Shown here: in pieces, positions 56,921 through 64,000 of the stretch
How the letters are laid out: the number at the start of each line of letters is the position of its first letter
Position numbering within the stretch: position 1 is the first letter of the stretch
Origin: Halomonas maura
GTDB lineage: Bacteria; Pseudomonadota; Gammaproteobacteria; Pseudomonadales; Halomonadaceae
Direction: 5' to 3'
Length of the DNA: 64,000 bases
Assembly: GCF_030409305.1 (NCBI RefSeq)
Contig: NZ_JAUFPQ010000031.1
Span: 126,591-190,590 of the forward strand
Position numbers and translations under genes: made by a program
Notes under the pieces: model-generated
Told to the model about the DNA's origin: nothing
Database searches by the model: none
The model's input: the letters and a program-made list of their open reading frames with translations, nothing else

Positions 56921-57550
56921 ATGCTCAACACCACGGCCTGGAACCGCCTGCGCTATGGCCTCTATGCCCCGCTCTACGACCACGTCGCCGAGCGCGCCTT
57001 TCGCCAGGCGCGCCGTCAGGCGATGGCCCAGGTGCACTGGCGACCGGGCATGCGGGTGCTGCTGGTGGGGGCCGGCACCGGTCTCGACCTGCCCTGGCTG
57101 CCCCGGGACATCGAGCTGCATGCCACCGACCTGTCCCCGGCCATGCTGCAGCGCCTGGCCGCCCGCGCCGAGGCCATGGGGCGGGACGTGGAGAGCGAGG
57201 TGATGGACGCCGAGGACCTGCACTACCCCGACGGTCACTTCGACGTGGTGGTGATGCACCTGATCCTGGCGGTGATGCCGGACCCGGCACGAGGCCTGGC
57301 CGAGGCCCGCCGGGTGCTGGCCGCCCATGGCCAGCTGTGCGTGATGGACAAGTTCCAGGCCGACGAGCGCCCGGCCGGGGCCGGCCGGCGGGCGCTGAAC
57401 CTCGTCACCTCGGCGATCGCCACCGACATCACCCGCCAGGCCCGGCCGCTGCTGGAAGGCGCCGGCTTCGTGATCGAGGCCGACCGGCCGGTGCTGATGG
57501 GCTCGCTGTTCCGCGCCCTGCTGGCGCGCAAGGCGGCCGCGCCGGGCTGA
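56921..57550 (+). CDS. class I SAM-dependent methyltransferase (PmtA-like)
   Basis: A 209-residue methyltransferase with motif I VLLVGAGTGLDLPWLP, the acidic ELHATDLSP loop and motif IV FDVVVMHLILAVMPDPARG. The N-terminus MLNTTAWNRLRYGLYAPLYDHV is typical of small phosphatidylethanolamine N-methyltransferase-like enzymes, and its amphipathic helix could touch the membrane. GAGGAGG precedes the ATG. It is divergent from the ast operon and convergent with the GlxA regulator. Substrate (phospholipid, quinone or other) uncertain. Confidence 0.8.
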   Translation: MLNTTAWNRLRYGLYAPLYDHVAERAFRQARRQAMAQVHWRPGMRVLLVGAGTGLDLPWLPRDIELHATDLSPAMLQRLAARAEAMGRDVESEVMDAEDLHYPDGHFDVVVMHLILAVMPDPARGLAEARRVLAAHGQLCVMDKFQADERPAGAGRRALNLVTSAIATDITRQARPLLEGAGFVIEADRPVLMGSLFRALLARKAAAPG

Positions 57551-57557
57551 GACGGGC

Positions 57558-58532
57558 TCAGGCCGGCGAGGCGAGCCGGCGGCGCCAGGCCTGGGGCGAG
57601 TCCGCGGCGAAGCGCTTCCAGGCACGGCGCAGCTGGCGGTCGTCGCCCAGGCCCACCTCCGCGGCGATTCGCGCCAGGCTCCAGGGTGTCTCCTCCATCA
57701 GCTGGCGGGCCAGCTGCAGGCGCAGCCGGGTCAGGTAGTCCCCCGGCGACATGCCCGCCACGGCGACGAAGCGGCGACGCAGGTGGCGCTCGCTCATCAC
57801 CGCCACCTCGGCCATGCCGCTCAGGCTCCAGCGCTCCTTCAGCCGCGCGCAGAGCGCGTCCTGCAGGCGATGGATGCGCTCGTCGACGTGGTTGCGCCCC
57901 TCGAGCCAGCTGCCCAGCTGGGGCTCGTGCCCGCTGCGCCTCAGGTAGAGCACCATCTCCCGGGCCACGGCCAGCGCCAGGCGATGCCCGAGGCGTCGGG
58001 TCAGCCAGTGCAGCATGGTATCGATGCCGGTGGAGATGCCGGCACTGGTCAGGCAGCGGCCGTCCTCGATGAAGATGCAGTCGCCCTGCACCCGGGCGCC
58101 GGGGGCCAGCTCGCGAAGGCGCGGCAGCAGGGTATGGTGGGTGGTGCAGCGCCGCCCATCCAGCAGCCCGGCCTCGGCCATCAGCAGCGACCCCGAGCAG
58201 ATGCCCATCACGGTCTCGGCCGCGGCGGCGTGGCGGCGCAGCCAGGCGACGCAGGTCGGCTGCAGCCGGGAGTCGATGCCCCGCCGATACTGGCCGGGCA
58301 CGACCAGCAGGTGCCGCGGCTCGAGGGCGTCCGGCAGCGGCGCGATACCGGACAGCGACAGCGGCCCCAGCCAGTCCAGAGACTCCCGGGGGCCGAAGTA
58401 GCAAACCTTGATATCACCCGCCAGCCGCTGGGCCACATGCAGCACCTGCAGCGGCCCGACCAGGTCCAGCGGTACCTGGCCGGGGAGCATCAGCACCCCG
58501 ACCCTCAGTTCGTCCGTCTCAGGCGGCGGCAC
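57558..58532 (-). CDS. GlxA-type transcriptional regulator (DJ-1/PfpI + AraC)
   Basis: A 324-residue regulator. Residues about 10-190 form a DJ-1/PfpI-like sensor domain (VGVLMLPGQVPLDLVGPLQV, with VMGICSGSLLMAEAGLLDGR at the nucleophile elbow, Cys present). Residues about 215-320 are an AraC-type double helix-turn-helix (SLSGMAEVAVMSERHLRRRF, SLARIAAEVGLGDDRQLRRA). The start overlaps the end of the isochorismatase-like gene by 14 bases, so this regulator is co-transcribed with, and may govern, that hydrolase. Confidence 0.85.
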   Translation of the reverse strand: MPPPETDELRVGVLMLPGQVPLDLVGPLQVLHVAQRLAGDIKVCYFGPRESLDWLGPLSLSGIAPLPDALEPRHLLVVPGQYRRGIDSRLQPTCVAWLRRHAAAAETVMGICSGSLLMAEAGLLDGRRCTTHHTLLPRLRELAPGARVQGDCIFIEDGRCLTSAGISTGIDTMLHWLTRRLGHRLALAVAREMVLYLRRSGHEPQLGSWLEGRNHVDERIHRLQDALCARLKERWSLSGMAEVAVMSERHLRRRFVAVAGMSPGDYLTRLRLQLARQLMEETPWSLARIAAEVGLGDDRQLRRAWKRFAADSPQAWRRRLASPA

Positions 58533-59076
58533 CGCGCCACTCCTGCCGCAGGGTGTCGACGTCGACGATCCGCGCGAAGCGCCCCTCCAGCACCAGCTCG
58601 GTGTGCTCCCGGATCGCCTCGGCGCTCCAGGTCCGGGCGTGGCGAGTCATGGGGAAGGTCAGGGTCGCCTCGCTGACGAAGTCCACCGCGAAGCCGAGGT
58701 CGGCGGCGACCCGCGTCGTGGTCTCGCAGCACTGCTCGGTGCGAATGCCGCTCACCAACAGCTGGCGGATGCCGCGCTCGTGCAGCCAGGCCTCCAGGCC
58801 GGTGTCGGTGAAGGCGTTGTGGGCGCGCTTGTGGAAGGTCACCGCGGCGGGATCGTCGAAGCCGTCGAGCGGATGGATCAGGCCACGCTCGGGATCGAAG
58901 GGCGTGCCGCTGCCCGGCGCCTCGTGGAAGATGCGCACCAGCGGAATGCCGGCCTCATGGGCCAGGTCCAGCAGGGCGCGCTGGCGGTGACGCCAGGCGG
59001 CGGCCAGGGTCTCGTCCCAGTAGTCGCGGGCGGGGAAGGAGGCCTGGACATCGATCAGCAACAGGGCGGTGGTCAT
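58519..59076 (-). CDS. isochorismatase-family cysteine hydrolase
   Basis: A 185-residue hydrolase with the family triad: Asp in ALLLIDVQASFP, Lys in VTFHKRAHNAF and Cys in VSGIRTEQCCETTTRVAADL. Members are amidohydrolases acting on nicotinamide, ureas, N-carbamoyl compounds or isochorismate; nothing here fixes the substrate. It is first of a two-gene unit with the GlxA-type regulator, an arrangement often seen for catabolism of small amides. Confidence 0.85.
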   Translation of the reverse strand: MTTALLLIDVQASFPARDYWDETLAAAWRHRQRALLDLAHEAGIPLVRIFHEAPGSGTPFDPERGLIHPLDGFDDPAAVTFHKRAHNAFTDTGLEAWLHERGIRQLLVSGIRTEQCCETTTRVAADLGFAVDFVSEATLTFPMTRHARTWSAEAIREHTELVLEGRFARIVDVDTLRQEWRGAAA

Positions 59077-59188
59077 CGTCTCGATTCTCTCATTGGGATG
59101 GAACCATCACCATAGCCCCGGGGAGGCGACGCGAACGGGCCCGCCCGGCCAGCAAGCGGACACTTTCGGCCATGCTGGCGTCGAGGAC

Positions 59189-60076
59189 TCAGCCGGCCCG
59201 TGGCGGCGACAGCGTGCACCAGACGCCGACGATCACCACCAGGCTGCCCGCCAGCTCGCGGCCGAGAATGGGGTCGCCCAGCCACAGGAAGGCCCCGACC
59301 ATGGTGAAGACCGGCAGCAGGTTGAGGTAGACGGCGGTCCGCGTCGGCCCCAGTGCGGCCAGCGCCTGGTTGTAGAGCAGCAGGGCGACGACCGAGGGGA
59401 ACACCCCCAGGTAGGCCAGCCCGGCCAGTTCCTCGCCGGACAGCCGCGGCAGCACCTGCCAGGCCCCCTCCAGCAGGGCGATCGGCGCCAGGGCGAGGTT
59501 GGCGATGACCAGCATCACCAGCAGCCCGCCATAGCGGGGGAAGCGCGCCATGTGGCGCTTGACCAGCAGCGAATAGCCCACCCAGACCAGCACCGCCAGC
59601 AGCATGATCAGATCCCCCGGGTTGATCCCGCCCGGCATGGCCAGCTCGCCCTCCCCGGCGGTGATCACCGCCAGGGCGCCGGCGAAGGACAGCCCCACGC
59701 CCAGCCACTGCCGCCCGCGGAAGCGCTCGCCGAACAGCATGGCGCTCAACAGCAGGGTGACCACCGGAATCAGGCTCTCGAGGATGGCCACGTTGGTCGG
59801 CGAGGTGAACTTGAGCGAGGCGTAGATCAGGGCGTTGAAGAAGGCCACGCCGGACAGCGCCAGGCCCAGCAGCGGCCGCCAGTGACGGCGGAAGACCGGC
59901 CAGGCACGGCGCGCCTGGCGAAGCCCCAGTGGCAGCACCACCAGCAGCGCGATGGCCACGCGCCCCAGGGAGATGGTGAAGGGCGGCAGCCCCGCCAGGG
60001 CCTTGCCGACCAGGATATTGCCCGAGAAGATGGCCACCACCATCAGCAGCAACAGGTGGGGTCGCAGCGCGTGCAT
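59189..60076 (-). CDS. EamA/DMT family transporter
   Basis: A 295-residue protein of ten helices made of two EamA repeats (LLLMVVAIFSGNILVGKALA at the start; LIMLLAVLVWVGYSLLVKRH at the centre), with the typical VAILESLIPVVTLLLSAMLFGE at the end of the first repeat. Drug/metabolite exporters of this type move amino acids, nucleosides or small organics. It sits between two GlxA-type regulator genes, 49 bases after one on the same strand, and could be their target. Confidence 0.85.
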   Translation of the reverse strand: MHALRPHLLLLMVVAIFSGNILVGKALAGLPPFTISLGRVAIALLVVLPLGLRQARRAWPVFRRHWRPLLGLALSGVAFFNALIYASLKFTSPTNVAILESLIPVVTLLLSAMLFGERFRGRQWLGVGLSFAGALAVITAGEGELAMPGGINPGDLIMLLAVLVWVGYSLLVKRHMARFPRYGGLLVMLVIANLALAPIALLEGAWQVLPRLSGEELAGLAYLGVFPSVVALLLYNQALAALGPTRTAVYLNLLPVFTMVGAFLWLGDPILGRELAGSLVVIVGVWCTLSPPRAG

Positions 60077-60124
60077 CGCGTCTCCCGTCCATGGGCCGCC
60101 GGCACGCTGGCCGACGGGCCGGCG

Positions 60125-61102
60125 TCACCCCAGGCGCTCCTCCCGCGGGGTGATGCCGAAGTGGTTGCGATAGGCGGTGGAGAAGTGCGCCGCCGAGGAG
60201 AAGCCGGTCTGCAGGGCGATCTCGCCGGCGGGCCGGTCGCTCTCGCGCAGCAGCCGCCGCGCCTGCTGCAGGCGCAGGTTGAGGTAGTAGCGGCTGGGCA
60301 CCGCCTGCAGGTGCTTCTTGAACAGCCGCTCGAGCTGGCGCCGCGAAATGCCGAGGTGCTCGGACAACTCGTGAGTCGTCAGCGGCTCCTCGATGTTGGA
60401 CTCCATCAGCGCCACGGCGTCCACCAGGCTCTGGGGCGCATGGCCGAGCCGGGTACGCAGCGGCACCTGCTGGGGCTCGTCGCCCATGCGGATGCGCTCC
60501 AGCACGAAGTGCTCCGAGATCCGCTCGGCCAGCTCCCCGCCGTGCTGGCTGCCGATCAGGGTCATCATCATGTCCATGGCCGCGGTGCCGCCGCCACAGG
60601 TCAGGCGGTCGCGGTCGATCTCGAACAGCTGCTGCGACAGGCGCACCCGCGGATAGTCCCGGGCGAAGGTCGAGAAGCGCGGCCAGGGCAGGGTCGCCCG
60701 ATAGCCATCCAGCACCCCGGCCCGGGCCAGCAGCTCGGTGCCGCCACCGATCCCGCCCAGCACCACCCGGGCGGCGGCCAGGCGCCGCAGCCAGTCGAGC
60801 AGGCCCACCGGCACGCTGCCCGCGAGCGGCCCGGGGGCGCAGACCAGCAGCATGTCCAGGGCCTGGTCGGGCTCCCCGGCGACGGCCTGGGGCATCAGTG
60901 CCTGCCCCGAGGCGCTGGCCACGGGGCGCTCGTCGACGGCGAAGGTCGACAGGCGATAGAGGCTCCGCCCCTCCAGGCGATTGGCCACGAACAGCGGCTC
61001 GGTGGCGCAGGCCTGGGCCAGCAGCGAGAAGCCGGGCAACACCACGACCCCCACATGCCGTGACACCGGCACAGGCGATGGGGCGATCGGGGACTCGGGC
61101 AT
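60125..61102 (-). CDS. GlxA-type AraC regulator, second copy
   Basis: A 325-residue DJ-1-like plus AraC regulator from ATG 61102; ATGs at 61135 and 61144 are alternatives. The sensor domain runs HVGVVVLPGFSLLAQACATE to GTAAMDMMMTLIGSQHGGEL. The nucleophile elbow reads VLGGIGGGTELLARAG, so the cysteine is replaced and the domain is a ligand sensor rather than an enzyme. The C-terminal helix-turn-helix pair is complete (TTHELSEHLGISRRQLERLF; GEIALQTGFSSAAHFSTAYR). It resembles regulators of choline, carnitine and glycine-betaine catabolism (GbdR/CdhR group), fitting for a halophile, but no such genes are adjacent. Confidence 0.82.
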   Translation of the reverse strand: MPESPIAPSPVPVSRHVGVVVLPGFSLLAQACATEPLFVANRLEGRSLYRLSTFAVDERPVASASGQALMPQAVAGEPDQALDMLLVCAPGPLAGSVPVGLLDWLRRLAAARVVLGGIGGGTELLARAGVLDGYRATLPWPRFSTFARDYPRVRLSQQLFEIDRDRLTCGGGTAAMDMMMTLIGSQHGGELAERISEHFVLERIRMGDEPQQVPLRTRLGHAPQSLVDAVALMESNIEEPLTTHELSEHLGISRRQLERLFKKHLQAVPSRYYLNLRLQQARRLLRESDRPAGEIALQTGFSSAAHFSTAYRNHFGITPREERLG

Positions 61103-61177
61103 GGGGGTGCTCTCGTTGCGGGAAGAAGGCCTCATTCTATCCAAAGGCCGCCGTCACGACAGCCGCCCGCAACGCAC

Positions 61178-61202
61178 GACGCCGGGCCCGGGGCCCGGCG
61201 TC
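61178..61202. terminator. hairpin between the small membrane protein and the AraC regulator
   Basis: Perfect 11-base stem GACGCCGGGCC / GGCCCGGCGTC with a 3-base loop, 25 bases after the stop of the 69-residue protein gene. No T-run. Confidence 0.55.
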
Positions 61203-61226
61203 ACGTCACGAGACCGGTGCGACGGA

Positions 61227-61436
61227 TCAATCGCTGAGGCCGATCACCAGCAGCCCGATGACCAACACCGCCACCACCACGATGAGCACCGGCAGCAGCC
61301 AGGTCAGACCCTGGGCGGACTGGTGCGCCTCGGGCTGCTCCTCATCGGGCTCGGGGTGCTCGAAGTCCTCGGGCTGGCTGACCTCCTTGAAGTGCTCCCG
61401 TTCCTCTTCCGGCGTCTTGCTTTCCCTGGTATCCAT
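61227..61436 (-). CDS. 69-residue tail-anchored membrane protein
   Basis: Residues 1-44 are very acidic and charged (TPEEEREHFKEVSQPEDFEH); residues 46-67 are one hydrophobic helix (LTWLLPVLIVVVAVLVIGLL), and the chain ends GLSD. AGGAGGTCGG lies upstream of the ATG, a strong site. It is probably an inner-membrane protein with a cytosolic acidic tail. No family recognised. It lies 50 bases downstream of fabV on the same strand. Confidence 0.7.
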   Translation of the reverse strand: MDTRESKTPEEEREHFKEVSQPEDFEHPEPDEEQPEAHQSAQGLTWLLPVLIVVVAVLVIGLLVIGLSD

Positions 61437-61489
61437 ACCGACCTCCTGGGTTCGCGGATCTCGGGACAGGCCGCCGGCGAACCGGGGCC

Positions 61490-62701
61490 CTACAGGTTTA
61501 CGACATCGAATTCCGCCACGGGATTCACCTCGGCGTCGTAATCGACGTCCTCCCGCTCGAAGCCGAACAGCTTCAGGAACTCGTGCTTGTACCCAGCGTA
61601 GTCGGTGATCTCGAAGAGGTTCTCGGTGGTCACCTGGGGCCAGAGGTCCTTGCAGGCCTGCTGGACATCGTCACGCAGCTCCCAGTCGTCGAGGCGCAGG
61701 CGCCCCACCTCGTCGGTGACGAGTGCACCGCCCTGCCCTTCGGGTGAATAGAGCCGCTCGGCGAACAGGCGGTTGAGCTGGTCGATGGTGCCCTCGTGCA
61801 GGCCCTGCTCCGTCATCACCTTGTAGACCATGGCGATGTACAGCGGCATGACCGGGATGGCCGCGCTGGCCTGGGTGACCACGGACTTGAGCACCGCCAC
61901 GTTGGCGCCACCGCCCTGCCCGGCCAGGCGCGTGTCGATCTCGCCGGCGGCGCGGTCCAGGTCCTCCTTGGCCTTGCCCAGGGCGCCATGCCAGTAGATC
62001 GGCCAGGTGATCTCGGTGCCGATGTAGCTGAAGGCCACCGACCGGGCGCCCGGGGCCAGCACGCCGGCCTGGTCCAGGGCGTCGATCCACAGTTCCCAGT
62101 CCTCGCCGCCCATCACCGCGATGGTGTCCTCGATCTCCTGCTCGGTGGCCGGCTCGACCTCGGCCTCGATGATCGCATCCTTGTTGGTGTCGATGGCGGT
62201 GGCGCGGTAGGTCTCGCCGATGGGCTTGAGGACCGAGCGCTTGAGCTCGCCGCTGTCCGGCAGCTTGCGCACCGGCGAGGCCAGCGAGTAGACCACCAGG
62301 TCGACCTGGCCGAGGTCCTGCTTGATCAGCTCGATGGCCTTGTCGCGGGCCGCGTGGGAGAAGGCGTCGCCGTTGATCGACTTGCTGTACAGGCCCTCGG
62401 CCTTGGCGAACTTGTCGAAGGCGGCGGCGTTGTACCAGCCGGCGGTGCCCGGCCTCTTCTCGGTGCCCGGCTTCTCGAAGAACACGCCCAGGGTGTCGGC
62501 GCCATAGCCGAAGGCGGCGGTGATGCGCGCCGAGAGGCCGTAGCCGCTGGAGGCCCCGATCACCAGGACCTTCTTCGGCCCGACGCTCTTGTCCAGGCCC
62601 CGCGCCCGGGTCGCCTCGATCTGCTCGAGCACGTTCTTCTCGCAGCCGACGGGATGGGTGGTGGTGCAGATGAAACCGCGTACCTTGGGCTTGATGATCA
62701 C
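61490..62701 (-). CDS. fabV: enoyl-ACP reductase FabV
   Basis: A 403-residue reductase of the FabV/TER type, which reduces trans-2-enoyl thioesters with NADH in fatty-acid elongation. It starts MIIKPKVRGFICTTTHPVGC, with the cofactor motif VLVIGASSGYGLSARI. The active-site Y-x8-K is Tyr236/Lys245 in YWHGALGKAK, distinct from the shorter spacing of FabI. FabV confers natural triclosan tolerance in other bacteria. It stands alone and need not relate to the ketosynthase cluster at the left of the window. Confidence 0.95.
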   Translation of the reverse strand: MIIKPKVRGFICTTTHPVGCEKNVLEQIEATRARGLDKSVGPKKVLVIGASSGYGLSARITAAFGYGADTLGVFFEKPGTEKRPGTAGWYNAAAFDKFAKAEGLYSKSINGDAFSHAARDKAIELIKQDLGQVDLVVYSLASPVRKLPDSGELKRSVLKPIGETYRATAIDTNKDAIIEAEVEPATEQEIEDTIAVMGGEDWELWIDALDQAGVLAPGARSVAFSYIGTEITWPIYWHGALGKAKEDLDRAAGEIDTRLAGQGGGANVAVLKSVVTQASAAIPVMPLYIAMVYKVMTEQGLHEGTIDQLNRLFAERLYSPEGQGGALVTDEVGRLRLDDWELRDDVQQACKDLWPQVTTENLFEITDYAGYKHEFLKLFGFEREDVDYDAEVNPVAEFDVVNL

Positions 62702-62862
62702 GACAGACCTCTTCTTGGCTTCGGGGCGCGCCGCGGCGCGGCCCTGTTACATGGCATTCGTCAGTGGCGACATTCTAGCGGCCCCGGCCCGGGCTGTCCG
62801 CCCTTGAGCGACGCGGGCGGCTGGGGCAGGATGCTCGGCACGCCCCCGAGCAGGAGAATCCC

Positions 62863-63252
62863 ATGGACGCGCAGACCCTCGTCGACGAGCGCGGTGAGCT
62901 TTGGCTGGCCCTGGCGCCGCTGTGGCTGGAGCGGGAACCGCGGGAGACCGACTACGCCCGCATGGTCGAGGTGATCCAGCGCCATGACCTGACCCTGCAC
63001 GAGCTGGAGTGGGTGTTCCGCCTGGAGCTGGCGCCGGTGCTGGCCCGCCACCAGATGTCGGTGGCCGGGGAGTGGCGTCGCTTCGACGACCACAAGCTGA
63101 TGCGCCAGCTGGTGGCCCACAACCTGCGGCTCACCGGCTGGCGGCGCAGGAGCTGGGCGCTGTTCTCCGGGCTGACCACCATGATGGCCCGCCATCGCTG
63201 GAGCGAACTGATGGAACGCGTGGCGGTGGCCCGGGGCGAGCCCGGGCTCTGA
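62863..63252 (+). CDS. unknown 129-residue protein
   Basis: A small, soluble, helical protein from ATG 62863 with CAGGAGAATCCC upstream. It starts MDAQTLVDERGELWLALAPL and contains several Trp and Arg residues (RRRSWALFSGLTTMMARHRW). I do not recognise it with confidence; comparable short proteins are annotated as DUF7079 in related bacteria. It is convergent with the glutathione peroxidase gene. Confidence 0.65.
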   Translation: MDAQTLVDERGELWLALAPLWLEREPRETDYARMVEVIQRHDLTLHELEWVFRLELAPVLARHQMSVAGEWRRFDDHKLMRQLVAHNLRLTGWRRRSWALFSGLTTMMARHRWSELMERVAVARGEPGL

Positions 63253-63267
63253 CGGCGGCGCTCCGCC

Positions 63268-63753
63268 TCAGGGCTCGTCGAGCGCCTGCTCCAGGGCCTC
63301 GATCAGCACCTCGGCCCCGTCGCGGGGCGAGAAGCGCCGGATCACCCGGCCGTCCCGGCCCACCAGGAACTTGGTGAAGTTCCACTTGATCATGCCGGTG
63401 CCGAACACCCCCGGGGCCGCGCGCTTGAGTTCCACGAACAGCGGGTGGGCGTCCGGCCCGTTGACCCTGATCTTCTCCATCAGCGGGAAGGTCACGCCGT
63501 ACTCGCGCTCGCCGAAGGCACAGAAGGCCTGGGCCGTCTCCGGCGACTGGTGGGCGAACTGGTTGCAGGGAAAGGCCAGCACGGTGAAGCCCCGGTCGCG
63601 GTAGCGCCGGTAGAGTCGCTCGAGGTCCCGCAGCTGGGGAGTGAAGCCGCACTTGCTGGCCACGTTGACGATCAGGAGCACCTGGCCGCGCAGGGCACGG
63701 AGATTGAAGGGCTCGCCGCGGTGGGTGCGGCAATCGTGATCATGGATGCTCAT
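63268..63753 (-). CDS. glutathione peroxidase-family thiol peroxidase
   Basis: A 161-residue thioredoxin-fold peroxidase with the peroxidatic Cys in NVASKCGFTPQLRDLERL (Cys in place of selenocysteine), the FPCNQFAHQSPE block with its Gln and the conserved Trp-Asn in KWNFTKFLVGRDG. It reduces hydroperoxides with glutathione or thioredoxin in the cytosol (BtuE-like). The start MSIHDHDCRTHRGEPFNLR lacks a signal. The gene upstream, on the same strand, ends 25 bases away. Confidence 0.92.
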   Translation of the reverse strand: MSIHDHDCRTHRGEPFNLRALRGQVLLIVNVASKCGFTPQLRDLERLYRRYRDRGFTVLAFPCNQFAHQSPETAQAFCAFGEREYGVTFPLMEKIRVNGPDAHPLFVELKRAAPGVFGTGMIKWNFTKFLVGRDGRVIRRFSPRDGAEVLIEALEQALDEP

Positions 63754-63777
63754 GGCGCGTGCTCGCTATCTGTTCCC

Positions 63778-64000
63778 TCACGATGCCACTTCCGGCCCCG
63801 TGGCGCCAGCCCCGGACCCGCTGCCGGTGTCCCGCGGCAGGCCGCGGCGCAGCTCACGGAGGTGGCGTCGCAGACGACGACGCAGCCGGCGCCGCTCGGC
63901 GGCGGCCAGGGGGGCATAGACCAGCCGCTCGAACGCCTCGGCCGCGGCCAGCAGCGCCGGCCCGGCGGCGCCGGCCTGGGGGGCCAGGCGCCGCAGGTGG
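63778..64000 (-). CDS. C-terminal end of a DUF4129-like protein (partial)
   Basis: About 73 codons are visible before the TGA at 63780-63778; the gene continues beyond the right edge. The sequence AAAEAFERLVYAPLAAAERR followed by RLRRRLRRHLRELRRGLPRD looks like the C-terminal helix pair of DUF4129 proteins, found after transglutaminase-like membrane proteins. The remaining tail is Gly/Ser-rich. Assigned by resemblance only. Confidence 0.45.
   Translation of the reverse strand, partial: HLRRLAPQAGAAGPALLAAAEAFERLVYAPLAAAERRRLRRRLRRHLRELRRGLPRDTGSGSGAGATGPEVAS

Overview
The window is GC-rich gammaproteobacterial chromosome, most like Halomonas or a close relative (Halomonadaceae). The evidence is an NhaD-type Na+/H+ antiporter, an alpha-glucosidase with the active-site spacing of the Halomonas enzyme, a MalT-controlled maltose/maltodextrin locus with a chloride-type alpha-amylase, a two-subunit arginine succinyltransferase (aruF/aruG), FabV as enoyl reductase, and several DUF families common in that group. 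No rRNA, tRNA or CRISPR array was seen.

Layout. 1-4.0 kb: start of a leftward exported protein, then four translationally coupled genes (histidine-rich membrane protein, beta-ketoacyl synthase III, haem-oxygenase-like di-iron oxidase, unknown protein) behind a PsrA-like palindrome. 4.0-10.1 kb: exported protein, DUF3422, ChrA, DUF3581, NhaD. 10.4-15.8 kb: a PstS-like periplasmic protein, an outer-membrane barrel and a membrane GGDEF-EAL protein, followed by an orphan exosortase-type acyltransferase. 15.8-20.5 kb: DUF3541, TRIC-type channel, PhoX phosphatase and NfeD.

21.35-36.30 kb is an AT-rich mobile island inserted inside the NfeD-linked paraslipin (SPFH) gene. The first 297 codons of paraslipin lie at 20457-21347 and the last 53 codons at 36304-36465. 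The two parts rejoin in frame across a GGGTCT direct repeat, and the island ends carry inverted repeats (AAGTATAGAG...GTGTAAT). Its right part is a coupled leftward operon: two tyrosine recombinases and a third protein that fit the gamma-mobile-trio (GmtY, GmtZ, GmtX), a small coiled-coil protein and a RecD2-like helicase. Its left part is cargo: an exported 1355-residue RHS protein with a variable C-terminal tip, an overlapping lipoprotein that is the candidate immunity protein, an intact IS5-family element with a -1 frameshift site, broken IS and resolvase pieces, a 32-residue membrane microprotein and a structured repeat block.

36.7-48.1 kb is the maltose regulon: malT, alpha-glucosidase, malK, the convergent malEFG operon and a secreted alpha-amylase, with sequences matching the E. 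coli MalT box upstream of the glucosidase and between malE and the amylase. Starch or dextrin would be cut outside, imported by MalEFGK and hydrolysed inside. 48.1-50.2 kb: ZapE and a DUF808 protein.

50.4-56.7 kb is the leftward arginine succinyltransferase operon astC-aruF-aruG-astD-astB (no astE in view), with a coupled 48-codon ORF between astD and astB that is a partial copy of the astD 3' end. 56.9-64 kb: methyltransferase, two GlxA-type AraC regulators, isochorismatase-like hydrolase, EamA transporter, small membrane protein, FabV, an unknown protein, glutathione peroxidase and the end of a DUF4129-like gene.
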